Source of the DNA: Xylanimicrobium pachnodae JCM 13526 = NBRC 107786
Lineage (GTDB): Bacteria; Actinomycetota; Actinomycetes; Actinomycetales; Cellulomonadaceae
Assembly: GCA_001592145.1 (NCBI GenBank)
Contig: BCWJ01000006.1
Span: 62,001-126,000 of the forward strand
Reading direction: 5' to 3'
DNA length: 64,000 bases
Notes under the pieces: model-generated
Told to the model about the DNA's origin: nothing
What the model saw: the letters and a program-made list of their open reading frames with translations, nothing else
The model's database searches: none
Translations under genes and position numbers: made by a program
Shown: positions 35,463-44,536 of the stretch, one piece after another
Layout: each line of letters begins with the position of its first letter
Position numbering within the stretch: the first letter of the stretch is position 1

Positions 35463-36695
35463 TCAGCCGATGCGCGGCCACGACGTGGTCAGGTACGCCT
35501 CCACCGCGCGGTGCCGGAACGTGTAGGGGCGACCGCGCTCGACGATGCCGCGGATCGTGTCCAGGCGCTGCGCCGTCGTGCCGAGCTGCGTCGCCTCCGC
35601 GAAGCCCATGCGCTGCGCGATCGTGGTCAGTGTGCGATCCGCGGGATCGAGAGCGGCCATGACCTCGACGAACCGGCGCTCGCGCTCCGGCAGGCGTTCG
35701 AGGATGCGTTCCACGTGCAGCGACGCCTCGCCGACGACACCGGCCCAGCCCTCGCGGACGTCGTCGGCGGTGATGTGCGACGACGCCCCCGCGTACCAGG
35801 CGCGCTCGCCCGCGAGCTGGAAGAGGAACGGCTCGCCGTGGCACAGGGCCACGATCTGCGCGGCGGCCTCCGGCGTCATCCAGACCCGCGTGGTGCCGCC
35901 GTCGCCGTCCGGGACCTCCCAGCCGTCGGTGACGAACGGGCGCAACGACATGGTCAGGTCGTCGTCGTCGATGGGGGTGAGCACCGTCGTGGCGAAGCGG
36001 CGGGCGAACGTGGCGCCCTTGCGCGCCCCGGCCAGGTCCGCGAAGTCCGGCAACCCCGTGAGGTAGACGGCGATCGGCAGCGCCCGTGAGAGCTCCACGC
36101 CGCCCGGGGCCACCACGGGCTCCTCGTGGGTGAGCGCGTCGCCCAGGGCGATGAGGAGCTGGCTGAGCTCGTTCTCCCCGGTGACGTTCTGCATCTCGTC
36201 CAGGTGCACCAGCACCGCGCGCTCGGCCCTCATCGCCGCGATGCCCACCTCGACCAGGAGCTGCGACAGTGCGTGGTACGGCTCGGGCCCCTCCGCGCGG
36301 TCGAGGGTCAGCGACATGCCCTGCACGGCGACGGCGCGCACCCGGTGGAGCAGGTCCCGGATCCGCTTCTCGCGGGACACGGCCAGGCCTGCCGTGTCGG
36401 CGAGGGCGAGCACCGCTGCGGCCACGGCCTTGAGCGAGTCGGTGCCCGCGGGGATGCGGAGCTGCGGGGTCACCCAGTCGCCCTGCCGCTCGGCGGTGGC
36501 CGCGATGAGGCGCACCAGCGACGACTTGCCCAGGCCGGCCTCGCCCAGAATCGTGCGGCCCCGCTCCGGCAGGCCGCTCAGGCGCCGGGGGCGCACCACG
36601 CGTTCCCAGTCGGTGAGCTGGGCGATGCGGCCGGCCCACACCACCGGGACGGTGTCCGAGCCGGGGGTGAAGGGGTTGTTGATCGCGGTGCGCAT
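35463..36695 (-). CDS. AAA/STAND-type ATPase of unknown function
   Basis: 410 aa from ATG 36695. Walker A GEAGLGKSSL near residue 50, Walker B VLVHLDEMQN, then a helical domain and a winged-helix-like C-terminus (LTTIAQRMGFAEATQLGTTAQRL; YTFRHRAVEAYL). Resembles Orc1/STAND-like ATP-binding proteins sporadic in actinobacteria. No trans-membrane segment. Paired palindromes lie immediately upstream and separate it from the divergent ribokinase. ATG 36725 is an alternative start that would place one palindrome in coding sequence. Function not known. Confidence 0.75.
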   Translation of the reverse strand: MRTAINNPFTPGSDTVPVVWAGRIAQLTDWERVVRPRRLSGLPERGRTILGEAGLGKSSLVRLIAATAERQGDWVTPQLRIPAGTDSLKAVAAAVLALADTAGLAVSREKRIRDLLHRVRAVAVQGMSLTLDRAEGPEPYHALSQLLVEVGIAAMRAERAVLVHLDEMQNVTGENELSQLLIALGDALTHEEPVVAPGGVELSRALPIAVYLTGLPDFADLAGARKGATFARRFATTVLTPIDDDDLTMSLRPFVTDGWEVPDGDGGTTRVWMTPEAAAQIVALCHGEPFLFQLAGERAWYAGASSHITADDVREGWAGVVGEASLHVERILERLPERERRFVEVMAALDPADRTLTTIAQRMGFAEATQLGTTAQRLDTIRGIVERGRPYTFRHRAVEAYLTTSWPRIG

Positions 36696-36698
36696 GGC

Positions 36699-36739
36699 GA
36701 TAAGGTTACCGCGGCGCAGCGCCATTTGGTAAGGTTATC
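36699..36739. promoter_or_regulatory. Paired palindromes between AAA ATPase and ribokinase
   Basis: GATAAGGTTACC (36699-36710) and GGTAAGGTTATC (36728-36739) are two GNTAA-N2-TTANC dyads centred 29 bp apart. They sit in the divergent gap and could be bound by one regulator acting on both genes. The intervening bases are unlike promoter sequence. Confidence 0.6.
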
Positions 36740-36799
36740 GCCTGCTGTTGATCCCCGGCGCCCCGGTCCGGCGCCGCGTCCTCGAATGCGAGGCCCCAC

Positions 36800-37732
36800 G
36801 TGAAGCGCATCGTCGTCGTCGGCTCGATCAACGCCGACATCGTGACCCGGGTCCGCGCTCATCCTGCCCCCGGCGAGACCGTCGTGGGGGAGTCCCTCGC
36901 CGTGCTCCCCGGTGGCAAGGGAGCGAACCAGGCCGTCGCCGCTGCGCGGCTCGGTGGTGATGTCGCCATGGTCGGGGCCGTCGGCAGCGACGAGTTCGCG
37001 GCACCGGCCACGTGCGGTCTGACGGAGTCGGGTGTCGACGTCGACGCGGTGGACCGGGTGCCCGGCGAGACCGGGGTGGCGATCGTGACCGTGGCGGCGG
37101 ACGGCGAGAACGCCATCGTCGTCGTCCCCGGCGCGAACGGGACCGTTGACGGGTCCGCCGTCGGCCGGCATCGCGCGCTCATCGGGACCGCAGGCGTCGT
37201 CGTCGTTCAGGGCGAGATCCCGCGGTCCGGGGCGGAAGCGGCGGCTCACGCGGCGCGCGGCCGGTTGGTCCTCAACCTGGCCCCGGTCATCGACATGGAC
37301 GCGGAGGTGCTCCGCAGGTCCGACCCGCTCGTGGTCAACGAGCACGAGGCTCGCGGGGCGCTCGCGTTGCTCGGTGGTCACGCGCTGGACGACACGGCGG
37401 GGGACGGTCACGAAGCGGTGGCGCGAGCTCTGGCGGCGGCCGGCGTGAGATCCGTGGTGGTGACGCTTGGCCCCGCGGGAGCACTCGTGGCCACGCCCGG
37501 TGCCGATGGGACCCCACAGGTCGAGGCGGTCCCCGCGCCGCTCGTCGACGCCGTCGACACCACGGGCGCCGGGGACGCGTTCGTCGGCGCTCTCGCTCTT
37601 CGGCTCGCGAGGGGAGAACCGCTGCTGGCCGCTGCCCGCTTCGCGGCGCGGGTGGGCGCGTTCACGGTGACCGGCCGGGGGACACAGGCCTCGTACCCGT
37701 CAGTGCACGATCCGCTTCCTGACGTGCCCTGA
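36800..37732 (+). CDS. rbsK: Ribokinase (PfkB family)
   Basis: 310 aa carbohydrate kinase. N-terminal GSINADIV and GGKGANQAVAAARLG substrate motif, and C-terminal DTTGAGDAFVGAL (anion hole and catalytic Asp). Phosphorylates ribose or a similar sugar. GTG 36800 has GCGAGG about 6 nt upstream. Paired dyads lie upstream at 36699-36739. No rbs transporter genes are adjacent, so the sugar is inferred from the family. Confidence 0.9.
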   Translation: MKRIVVVGSINADIVTRVRAHPAPGETVVGESLAVLPGGKGANQAVAAARLGGDVAMVGAVGSDEFAAPATCGLTESGVDVDAVDRVPGETGVAIVTVAADGENAIVVVPGANGTVDGSAVGRHRALIGTAGVVVVQGEIPRSGAEAAAHAARGRLVLNLAPVIDMDAEVLRRSDPLVVNEHEARGALALLGGHALDDTAGDGHEAVARALAAAGVRSVVVTLGPAGALVATPGADGTPQVEAVPAPLVDAVDTTGAGDAFVGALALRLARGEPLLAAARFAARVGAFTVTGRGTQASYPSVHDPLPDVP

Positions 37733-37763
37733 GTGCCGTCCGGCATGCGGGGACGTGCGGGAC

Positions 37764-38921
37764 CTACGCGCCCGGCACGTACTGGCGGGCACCGCTGCGC
37801 ACCCCGGCGAACCGGAAGGGGGTGCCGCTGGCCACGGGGACCTCGACGTCGACGTCGCTGCGGTGCACCGCAGCGGTGTGCAGGTCGCGGTAGCGCCGCA
37901 CGTCGACCGGCTTGCGCTCGTCGAGGGCCTTCGCGTGCCGCTGCGCGCGCTCGGCGGAGCGGTAGCCGGGCTCGACGACGCCGGTGAAGAGTTCTCCGAC
38001 GCTGCCCGAGCCGTAGCTGAACAGGGCGACCCGGCGGCCCGCGAGGTCGTCGTCGTGGTCGAGCAGGGACGCCAGGCCCGCGTACAGCGACGCCGTGTAG
38101 CTGTTGCCGAGCCGGCGGTTGTAGCGGCTCGCGTCCGTCAGGTCGTCGTCGCTGAACGCCGCACCGACGTGCTGGGCGAGCTTGCGGTGCGCCTTGACGG
38201 ACATGCGGGTGAACGGCTGGTGGTAGCACCAGCGGTCGATCTGCTCGACGGGCACGCCGCCGCGCGCCGCGAAGTCGTCCCACGCGCCCGTGAGCGCGTC
38301 CACGTAGGCGCTGACGGACAGGCGTCCGTCCACGAGGGCGGTGGTGCGGTCCGTGGGCCGCCAGAAGTCGTCGACGTCGGCGGTGCGCACCCCGGTGACC
38401 GGTTCGATCGTCACCAGGTCCGGGTCGGCGCCCACCAGCATCGCGACGGCACCGGCGCCCTGCGTGGGCTCGGCGGCGGAGTCGAGGTCGTAGCGGGCGA
38501 CGTCGGCGGCGATGAGCAGCACCTGCTCGCCTGGGTTGCGGGCCACGATGCCCAGCGCGGCCTGGAGTCCCGCGGTCGCGGAGTAGCACGCCTGCTTGAG
38601 CTCGACGACGCGGCAGCCGGGGTTCAGGCCGAGCAGCCGGTGCACCCACACGGCCACGGCCTTCGAGGCGTCGACCCCCGACTCGGTCGCCACCAGGAGG
38701 GTGCGGATGCGCTCGGTGCCGTGTGCCTGCACGATCGGCAGCGCGGCCGACGCCGCCAGGGTCACCACGTCCTCGTCCGGGGCGAGCACGCTCATCTGGT
38801 CCAGCCCGAGCCCGACGTGGTACTTGCCCGGGTCGGTGCCGTTGAAGGCGGCGAGCTCGTCGAGGTCGAGCACGTGCTGGCCGGTGGCCATCGACAGGTC
38901 GTGGATGCCGACGCGGGTCAT
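37764..38921 (-). CDS. mvaS: Hydroxymethylglutaryl-CoA synthase
   Basis: Condenses acetoacetyl-CoA with acetyl-CoA to HMG-CoA; 385 aa. Catalytic Cys in VVELKQACYSATAGLQAAL; His in WCYHQPFTRMSVKAH; downstream GNSYTASLYAGL. ATG 38921 overlaps the mvaA stop (ATGA). Last gene of the mevalonate operon on the minus strand; gene order matches the Streptomyces CL190-type cluster (from memory). Confidence 0.95.
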   Translation of the reverse strand: MTRVGIHDLSMATGQHVLDLDELAAFNGTDPGKYHVGLGLDQMSVLAPDEDVVTLAASAALPIVQAHGTERIRTLLVATESGVDASKAVAVWVHRLLGLNPGCRVVELKQACYSATAGLQAALGIVARNPGEQVLLIAADVARYDLDSAAEPTQGAGAVAMLVGADPDLVTIEPVTGVRTADVDDFWRPTDRTTALVDGRLSVSAYVDALTGAWDDFAARGGVPVEQIDRWCYHQPFTRMSVKAHRKLAQHVGAAFSDDDLTDASRYNRRLGNSYTASLYAGLASLLDHDDDLAGRRVALFSYGSGSVGELFTGVVEPGYRSAERAQRHAKALDERKPVDVRRYRDLHTAAVHRSDVDVEVPVASGTPFRFAGVRSGARQYVPGA

Positions 38922-39955
38922 GCCTGGTTCCTCCGCTCGAGGCGAACATGGGCGGCCATGAGCTCACCCGGATTGGTCTGCGCGGCAAGAAGCGACAGTT
39001 CGCCGCACAGCACGCTGGCAGCGATCAATGCTGCCAGTCGTCGCGCGTTGACGCCCGGCGCACGATCCTCGCGGCAGCCGAGCCGTTCCAGCGCGGCTTC
39101 CACGACGGGCAGGTTCTTGCCGTTACCTACCGTACCCACGATGAGGTTGGGCAGTGTGCAGGAGAAGTAGAGGTCCTGCCCACGTGCCTCCGCCCACGTG
39201 ATGCCCTGCGAGCCCTCGACGATGTTCGCGGCGTCCTGCCCGGTGGCCAGGTAGAAGGCGAGCAGCATGTTGGCGTAGTGCGCGTTCGCGGTGCGCAGCG
39301 ACCCCGCGGCGATGCCCCCGAGCAGGTTCTTGCGGGCGTTGAGGTCCACGATCCGTTGCGCGGTGGTGCGCAGCTGCTTCGCGACGACGTCGGCCGGGAT
39401 GACGATCTCCGCGACGACGTTCTTGCCGCGGCCGAGCAGGCCGTTGACCGCGCTGGTCTTCTTGTCGGTGCACAGGTTCCCGGACACGGAGCCGTACTCG
39501 AGGTCCGGCTGGTGAGCGAGCACGTCGGCCAGGATCGCGTCCGCGGCGGCGGTGACCATGTTGTGGCCCGAGGCGTCGCCCGTGGTGAACGCGAGCCGCA
39601 GGTAGAGCAGGTTGCCGATGATCTCCGGCCTGACCTCGATGAGCTTCGCGAACCGGCTCTGCGCGGCGACCAGCGCCTGCAGGTCGGCCAGCCGCTCCGC
39701 GGTCGCGTGCGCGGCCGCGACCGCGGTGGCGGCGTCGGGGGCGACGAGCAGGACGGAGCGGGCCATGCGGTCGTCCACGACCGTGACCTGGATGCCGCCC
39801 TCGACCTGGCGCGAGACGCGGGCGCCGCGGCCCACGGACGGCCACAGCGGCGACTCGTACGTCGCGAGCGGCACCTGGTGCTCACCCTCGACGGCGTTGC
39901 CGCTCACGCGGATCGGACCCACCCAGCGGGTGGGGATCGGGGTCTCTTCGGTCAC
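38918..39955 (-). CDS. mvaA: Hydroxymethylglutaryl-CoA reductase
   Basis: Reduces HMG-CoA to mevalonate, the committed step; 345 aa, class I-like catalytic domain without membrane anchor. Motifs: EVRPEIIGNLLYLRLAF, SGNLCTDKKTSAVNG (catalytic Asp/Lys region), NIVEGSQGITWAEA, and TVGNGKNLPV. GTG 39955 has AAGGA 7 nt upstream. Cofactor specificity (NADPH or NADH) is not decidable by eye. Confidence 0.95.
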   Translation of the reverse strand: MTEETPIPTRWVGPIRVSGNAVEGEHQVPLATYESPLWPSVGRGARVSRQVEGGIQVTVVDDRMARSVLLVAPDAATAVAAAHATAERLADLQALVAAQSRFAKLIEVRPEIIGNLLYLRLAFTTGDASGHNMVTAAADAILADVLAHQPDLEYGSVSGNLCTDKKTSAVNGLLGRGKNVVAEIVIPADVVAKQLRTTAQRIVDLNARKNLLGGIAAGSLRTANAHYANMLLAFYLATGQDAANIVEGSQGITWAEARGQDLYFSCTLPNLIVGTVGNGKNLPVVEAALERLGCREDRAPGVNARRLAALIAASVLCGELSLLAAQTNPGELMAAHVRLERRNQA

Positions 39956-39982
39956 GGCAATCCTTGGGTCATCGAGTCGAGC

Positions 39983-41047
39983 TCAGCGGGAGCGGCGGGC
40001 CAGCGCACCGGTATCGACCCCGCGCAGGCGGGCGAACTCCAGCACGCGACCATGCAGCAGCACGTCGGTGGTGGTCAAGTCGGCGGGGGTGGCGGCCCCC
40101 ACGAGGGCGTGGATGGCGGTCAGGTGCTCGTGCCAGCGCCGCAGCTCGGCGACCGTGGCCACCTCGTCGCCGTCGACGGCGACCGCGAGGAACGCCCCCG
40201 CGACGCTCACCGCCCGCGCGCCCAGCGCGAGCGCACGCACCACGTCCAGCGGATGGCGGACGCCACCCGACGCGAGGACCTGGGGCGCGGGGTCGGGCAC
40301 GTCGAGCAGGCAGCACACCGCGGACTGCCCCCAGCCGGCCAGGTAGGCGTAGTCGCGTCCGGCACGCCGCGCGTTCTCCACCGCCGCGAAGTCGGTTCCG
40401 CCGCGGCCCGCGACGTCGGCGAGACGCACGCCCAGGGCGTGCAGGCGGGACAGCGTGCGCCCGCTCAGGCCCGACCCGACCTCCTTGACGATCACGGGCA
40501 CCTCGACGGCGTCGACGATGGCCTCGATGTTCGCCGCCCACCGGTCGAACCCGCGGCTGCCCTCGGGCATCACGGTCTCCTGGGCGGCGTTGACGTGCAC
40601 CTGGAGGCCGTCGGCGCCCAGCAGGTCGACCACGCGGCGGGCGTCGTCGGGCGAGCGCTCCGCGCCCAGGTTCGCGAACACGATGCCGTCGGGGTTCTCG
40701 TCGCGCAGCACGCGGAACGTCGCCAGGGTGTCCGGCTCGTCCAGGACGACGCTCATGGAGCCCGACGCGATGGGCGTGCCCGTCTCGCGCGCGGCGATCG
40801 CCAGGGCGCGGTTGATGCGGCCCGTCGACTCGCTGCCGCCCGTCATGCCGCTGATGAGCAGCGGGGCCGCCCACCGCCACGGGCCCACGTCGGTCGCGAG
40901 GTCCACGCGCGCCGGGTCGATGCCGTCGAGCGCGTGGTGCACGAGCTCGACGTCGTCGAAGTCGTTGGGGCGCAGCGGCTGCTCGCGACGCGACTCCATG
41001 ACGAGCTGCACGTGCTCGTCCTTGCGGGCCGAGCGGACGGACGTCAT
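39983..41047 (-). CDS. fni: Isopentenyl-diphosphate delta-isomerase, type 2
   Basis: FMN- and NADPH-dependent interconversion of IPP and DMAPP; 354 aa. Start MTSVRSARKDEHVQL typical of type 2. Motifs HHALDGIDPARVDL, LISGMTGGSESTGRIN, GSMSVVLDE, QVHVNAAQE and VKEVGSGLSG. ATG 41047 overlaps the mvaK2 stop (ATGA). Placed within the mevalonate operon, which needs an isomerase because only IPP is produced. Confidence 0.95.
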   Translation of the reverse strand: MTSVRSARKDEHVQLVMESRREQPLRPNDFDDVELVHHALDGIDPARVDLATDVGPWRWAAPLLISGMTGGSESTGRINRALAIAARETGTPIASGSMSVVLDEPDTLATFRVLRDENPDGIVFANLGAERSPDDARRVVDLLGADGLQVHVNAAQETVMPEGSRGFDRWAANIEAIVDAVEVPVIVKEVGSGLSGRTLSRLHALGVRLADVAGRGGTDFAAVENARRAGRDYAYLAGWGQSAVCCLLDVPDPAPQVLASGGVRHPLDVVRALALGARAVSVAGAFLAVAVDGDEVATVAELRRWHEHLTAIHALVGAATPADLTTTDVLLHGRVLEFARLRGVDTGALARRSR

Positions 41048-42153
41048 CGGGTTGCCTCCCTGGCAGGGTCGTCGGTGCGCGGCGCGACGCCGAGCGCGAG
41101 GGGGTCGATGCCGTGCTCCCGCCATCCTGCCTCGATCGCCGCGATGTCCGCTCCGGCAGGCGCCAGGGCGAGACCGCAGTCCCCGCCGCCCGCGCCCGAG
41201 GACTTCGCCGCGGCCCCCTGGGCCTGCGCGACGTCGCACAGGCTGCGCAGCAGGTCCGTCTCGATGACCACGCCGGTCGCGGCGGCGTGCGTGGCCAGCG
41301 CCGCCCGCGCCGTGCCCAGCGCCGCGCGGCACGCGTCGTCGTCACCGGCCAGGAGGCCGGCGGTCAGGCGGTCGACGGCGGAGCGGCTCGCGGCCAGGAA
41401 CGCGCCCCGGTCGACGGCGGTGGCGCGCGCCCGGGCCACCTGGGCGTCGGTCGAGGCGGGCGTCCCCGTCCAGCCCACCAGGAGGCGCAGCGTGCGCGGG
41501 CCGGGCAGCGGCGTGAGCTCCAGGCCGGGCCAGGGTGCGGCCAGCAGGTCGGTGAGCGTCTCGCGGCGCAGGCCACGGCCGGGATCCCCGTCGAGACGCG
41601 CGAGCAGGGCGGCCCGGTCCGGGGCGGCGTAGCGCAGCCAGCCGCCGAACGTGCTCGCCGCGACGTCGCCGCCCGAGGCCGCGGGGGAGACGCGGATCGT
41701 CGCCAGCAGTGCGAGGCGGTACACCTGCTCCGGGCTCAGGCCCAGGGCGTGGAGCTCGCCCAGCGCCCGGACGGTCGCCACCGTGACGGCCGCCGACGAG
41801 CCCAGCCCGTACTTGCGGCCCGAGGCGTCGTCGAGACCCGACTCGATCAGCAGGCGGGCGTGCCGCACGGGCAGGCCGCGCTCGGCACGCAGCTGCTCGA
41901 CCACGCCGATCGCGGCCAGCACATGCCCGAAGGCGCGCTCCGGGTCCGCGGCACACACCCCGCCGTCGGTCACGCGCCACGTCACCGGGCGCGCGGCCCG
42001 GCCGGGGGAGTCCACGGACCCGTCGTCGCCCGATGCCGTGAGTCGCACCGTGACGTACCGGTCCACGGCGACCAGGACCGCGGGCTGCCCGGGCTCGACC
42101 ACGGCGAACTCCCCGGCCACGAACAGCTTGCCGGGGGCGTGGGCGACGATCAC
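41044..42153 (-). CDS. mvaK2: Phosphomevalonate kinase
   Basis: GHMP kinase converting mevalonate 5-phosphate to the diphosphate; 369 aa. N-terminal VIVAHAPGKLFVAGEFAVV, ATP-binding GLGSSAAVTVATVRAL (motif 2), and C-terminal AKSSGAGGGDCGLAL (motif 3). GTG 42153 overlaps the mvaD stop as GTGA. Assigned by operon position between mvaD and fni and by the AGEF start. Confidence 0.92.
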   Translation of the reverse strand: MIVAHAPGKLFVAGEFAVVEPGQPAVLVAVDRYVTVRLTASGDDGSVDSPGRAARPVTWRVTDGGVCAADPERAFGHVLAAIGVVEQLRAERGLPVRHARLLIESGLDDASGRKYGLGSSAAVTVATVRALGELHALGLSPEQVYRLALLATIRVSPAASGGDVAASTFGGWLRYAAPDRAALLARLDGDPGRGLRRETLTDLLAAPWPGLELTPLPGPRTLRLLVGWTGTPASTDAQVARARATAVDRGAFLAASRSAVDRLTAGLLAGDDDACRAALGTARAALATHAAATGVVIETDLLRSLCDVAQAQGAAAKSSGAGGGDCGLALAPAGADIAAIEAGWREHGIDPLALGVAPRTDDPAREATR

Positions 42154-43145
42154 GCCGTGGGTCCCGCCACCAGGCGCACCCCGGGGCCGGCGTGCGCCAC
42201 GGTCACGGGGGCCAGGTCGGCGAGCGCGTCCGCGACCCGCTGGGCGTCGCCCGGACGGCACACCGCCACCACGTTGGGTCCGGCATCCGCGGTGCCCCAC
42301 ACGTCGATGCCGTCGCCGCGCAGCTCGGCGATCCGGTCGAACAACCGCACGCTCGTGGGTGCCAGGTAGCGCACGGGCGGGTCGCACGCCTGGATCGCGG
42401 CATGCATCCGCATCGCGTTCGTCTCCGTGATCCTGCCCAGCGCCGTGAAGTCTCCCGCCTCGCACGCGGCGAGCGCCGCCACCAGCGTCTCGCGCGTCGA
42501 GGTCACCCAGGCCGGGTAGTACGGGGAGGTGTCGGCGCTGCGCCGCATCGCCTCGCGGCTGGAGACCGCCTTGGGTCCGGCGTCCACCGTCGCCACGACC
42601 ATGGCGACCGCCGGCCCGGTCACGGGCACCGCGTACGACGACGTGTCGTCACCCTCGTGCCAGGCGGCCAGTCCCGGGAGGATCGAACGGGACGCCGACC
42701 CGGACCCGCGGCGCGCCAGCCGCGAGAGGGAGACGGCGTCGGTGGGCAGCCCGTAGGCGGCGCTCGCCGCAGCGGCCAGTGCTGCGAACCCTGACGCCGA
42801 CGACGCCAGCCCGGCCCCCGTGGGCACGGTGTTGCGCGAGACGACACGGGCGTGCGTGCTGCGCCCCGCCCGCTCGCGCACCAGGTCGAGGAACCGGCGT
42901 ACGCGGTCCAGGGGGGTGCCGTGCGCCGGGGCGCCGTCCAGCTCGAGGGTGTCGGCAGTCAGGTCGTCGTCCAGCGTGACCGTCGTCGTCGTCGGGAACA
43001 CGTCGAGCGTGAGGGACAGGCTGCCCGTCTCGGGCAGGTTCACGGTGGCGTCGGACTTGCCCCAGTACTTGACCAGCGCGATGTTCGGGTGGGCGACTGC
43101 CGTCGCGGTACCCGCGGGCGTCGTCGCCGTGGACAGGTCGCTCAT
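42150..43145 (-). CDS. mvaD: Diphosphomevalonate decarboxylase
   Basis: ATP-dependent decarboxylation of mevalonate diphosphate to IPP; 331 aa. Motifs AVAHPNIALVKYWGKSD, GAGLASSASGFAALA (phosphate loop), RGSGSASRSILPG, and GTADAGPNVVAV (catalytic Asp). The usual S-x-x-GG-x-VEW segment after SRS is SILPGLAAWHEG here, a small divergence from common bacterial enzymes. ATG 43145 overlaps the mvaK1 stop. Confidence 0.94.
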   Translation of the reverse strand: MSDLSTATTPAGTATAVAHPNIALVKYWGKSDATVNLPETGSLSLTLDVFPTTTTVTLDDDLTADTLELDGAPAHGTPLDRVRRFLDLVRERAGRSTHARVVSRNTVPTGAGLASSASGFAALAAAASAAYGLPTDAVSLSRLARRGSGSASRSILPGLAAWHEGDDTSSYAVPVTGPAVAMVVATVDAGPKAVSSREAMRRSADTSPYYPAWVTSTRETLVAALAACEAGDFTALGRITETNAMRMHAAIQACDPPVRYLAPTSVRLFDRIAELRGDGIDVWGTADAGPNVVAVCRPGDAQRVADALADLAPVTVAHAGPGVRLVAGPTA

Positions 43146-44113
43146 GCCGCGATCACCTGGGCGCGTGCCGTCAGGGCAACGGTCCAGGTGGCCGGGGAGC
43201 CGGCCGCGCGAAGCCGCGCAGCGATCCGCTCGGCGGCCTCGACGTCGTCCGCCAGAGCGATCACGCAGCCGCCGCGGCCGCCGCCGGTGAGCTTCGCCCC
43301 GAGCGCTCCGGCACGGCGCGCGTGCCGCACCAGGTGGTCCAGGGCAGGGCTGCTCACCGCCAGTGTCGTGAGCAGGTGGTGGGCCTCGTTCATCGCGGCG
43401 CCGACGGCGTCCAGGTCGTCGGCGGCCAGGTGGTCGCGGGCGCCGGTCGTGAGCACGGCCAGCGCGTCGATCGTCGCGTCGACCACCCGGGGTGCTTTCT
43501 CGCGCAGCACGCGTACCCCCGCGACGGCGTCGAGCGTGGCGGCGGCGGACCCGGTGTCGGCGAGGATCACGGCACCTCGGGTGCCCATCGGGAGGTCGTC
43601 GGCGACGCCCCCGTGGAACCAGACCGGGCGGGTGGACACTACGGTGCGCGCGTCGAGCCCGCTCGGTGTGCCGTGGGCGACGCGCTCGGACTCCATGACC
43701 GCGTGGTGGCGCGCCTCCGGGCCGAGGCGCGCTCCGAACGCCGCAGCGACGGCGTCGGACACCGCGGCGGCGACGGCGGCGCTCGACCCGAGCCCGCGCC
43801 CGGCGGGGATCGCGCTGTCGACGTGCAGGTCCACGCCGTCGAGCCCGGTGCCGTCGGCGACCTCGCCCAGGGCGGTGAGCGTCGCGCGGACGGCCGCCAC
43901 CGTGGAGGCGACGGCCGGTGGTGCGCCCATGACGGGGCCGTCGTACAGCCCCGTGGCCAGACGTGCGCCGTCGGCGACGCGGCGTGCGCGGGCGCGCACG
44001 GTCAGCGCCGGGACGGGAAGGGCGATCGCGGGCGCACCGTAGACCACGGAGTGCTCCCCGAGAAGGATGGCCTTGGCGCAGGCCGATCCGATGCCGTAGG
44101 GCGCGAGTGTCAC
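43142..44113 (-). CDS. mvaK1: Mevalonate kinase
   Basis: GHMP kinase phosphorylating mevalonate at C5; 323 aa. Motif 1 SACAKAILLGEHSVVYG, motif 2 PAGRGLGSSAAVAAAV, GTPSGLDA segment, motif 3 KLTGGGRGGCVIAL. GTG 44113 has TTTAAT 6 nt upstream (44120-44125), the leaderless layout, so this is the promoter-proximal gene of the six-gene operon to mvaS. The longer open frame upstream is not used. Confidence 0.95.
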   Translation of the reverse strand: MTLAPYGIGSACAKAILLGEHSVVYGAPAIALPVPALTVRARARRVADGARLATGLYDGPVMGAPPAVASTVAAVRATLTALGEVADGTGLDGVDLHVDSAIPAGRGLGSSAAVAAAVSDAVAAAFGARLGPEARHHAVMESERVAHGTPSGLDARTVVSTRPVWFHGGVADDLPMGTRGAVILADTGSAAATLDAVAGVRVLREKAPRVVDATIDALAVLTTGARDHLAADDLDAVGAAMNEAHHLLTTLAVSSPALDHLVRHARRAGALGAKLTGGGRGGCVIALADDVEAAERIAARLRAAGSPATWTVALTARAQVIAA

Positions 44114-44256
44114 CCGAAGATTAAACCCGCCTCTCGCCCCAAGTCCCAAGCCGTGGGGGCCAACCGTCGGCGTCAGCGGCGTGCTGGGCACCCCCGGAGC
44201 AGCGTGCGGCGGGGACGCTCGGGGCGTGACCGGCGTCACCCTCCTGGCGCCCTGAA

Positions 44257-44280
44257 TTGCGTGATAACTTCCTTGCGTAA
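44257..44280 (+). promoter_or_regulatory. Direct repeats upstream of the DUF2249 operon
   Basis: TTGCGTGA (44257-44264) and TTGCGTAA (44273-44280), 16-bp period, inside an AT-richer patch bounded by GAATT and AATTC. Likely regulatory or promoter site for the small-protein/DUF2249 pair; no clean -10 could be fixed. Confidence 0.4.
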
Positions 44281-44312
44281 TTCATTTCGGGTACCCGGAC
44301 CGGAGGGCATAC

Positions 44313-44534
44313 GTGCAGGTCGACGACGATTTCGAGGCGCTGCTCAACCTGTTCATCAAGTCCCTGCGGAAGCTGGGCGAAGCGGGGCGCGCCGACGATG
44401 CCAACCGGCTTGCGGCGCGGGGCTGGTCCGCGTTGCGCCACCACCAGCCCGTGGCGGCCGAGCGCATCAACGGCACCATGCACTACCTCGCGAGGCTGCC
44501 CGAGACCGTCAGCACCCCACCCACCAAGGAGTAG
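44313..44534 (+). CDS. Small helical hypothetical protein
   Basis: 73 aa. One helical module (LLNLFIKSLRKLGEAGRADDA) with a His/Ala-rich second half. GTG 44313 has GGAGGG (about 44302-44307) 5 nt upstream. Two nt gap to the DUF2249 gene implies an operon. No recognised domain. Confidence 0.7.
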   Translation: MQVDDDFEALLNLFIKSLRKLGEAGRADDANRLAARGWSALRHHQPVAAERINGTMHYLARLPETVSTPPTKE

Positions 44535-44536
44535 CC

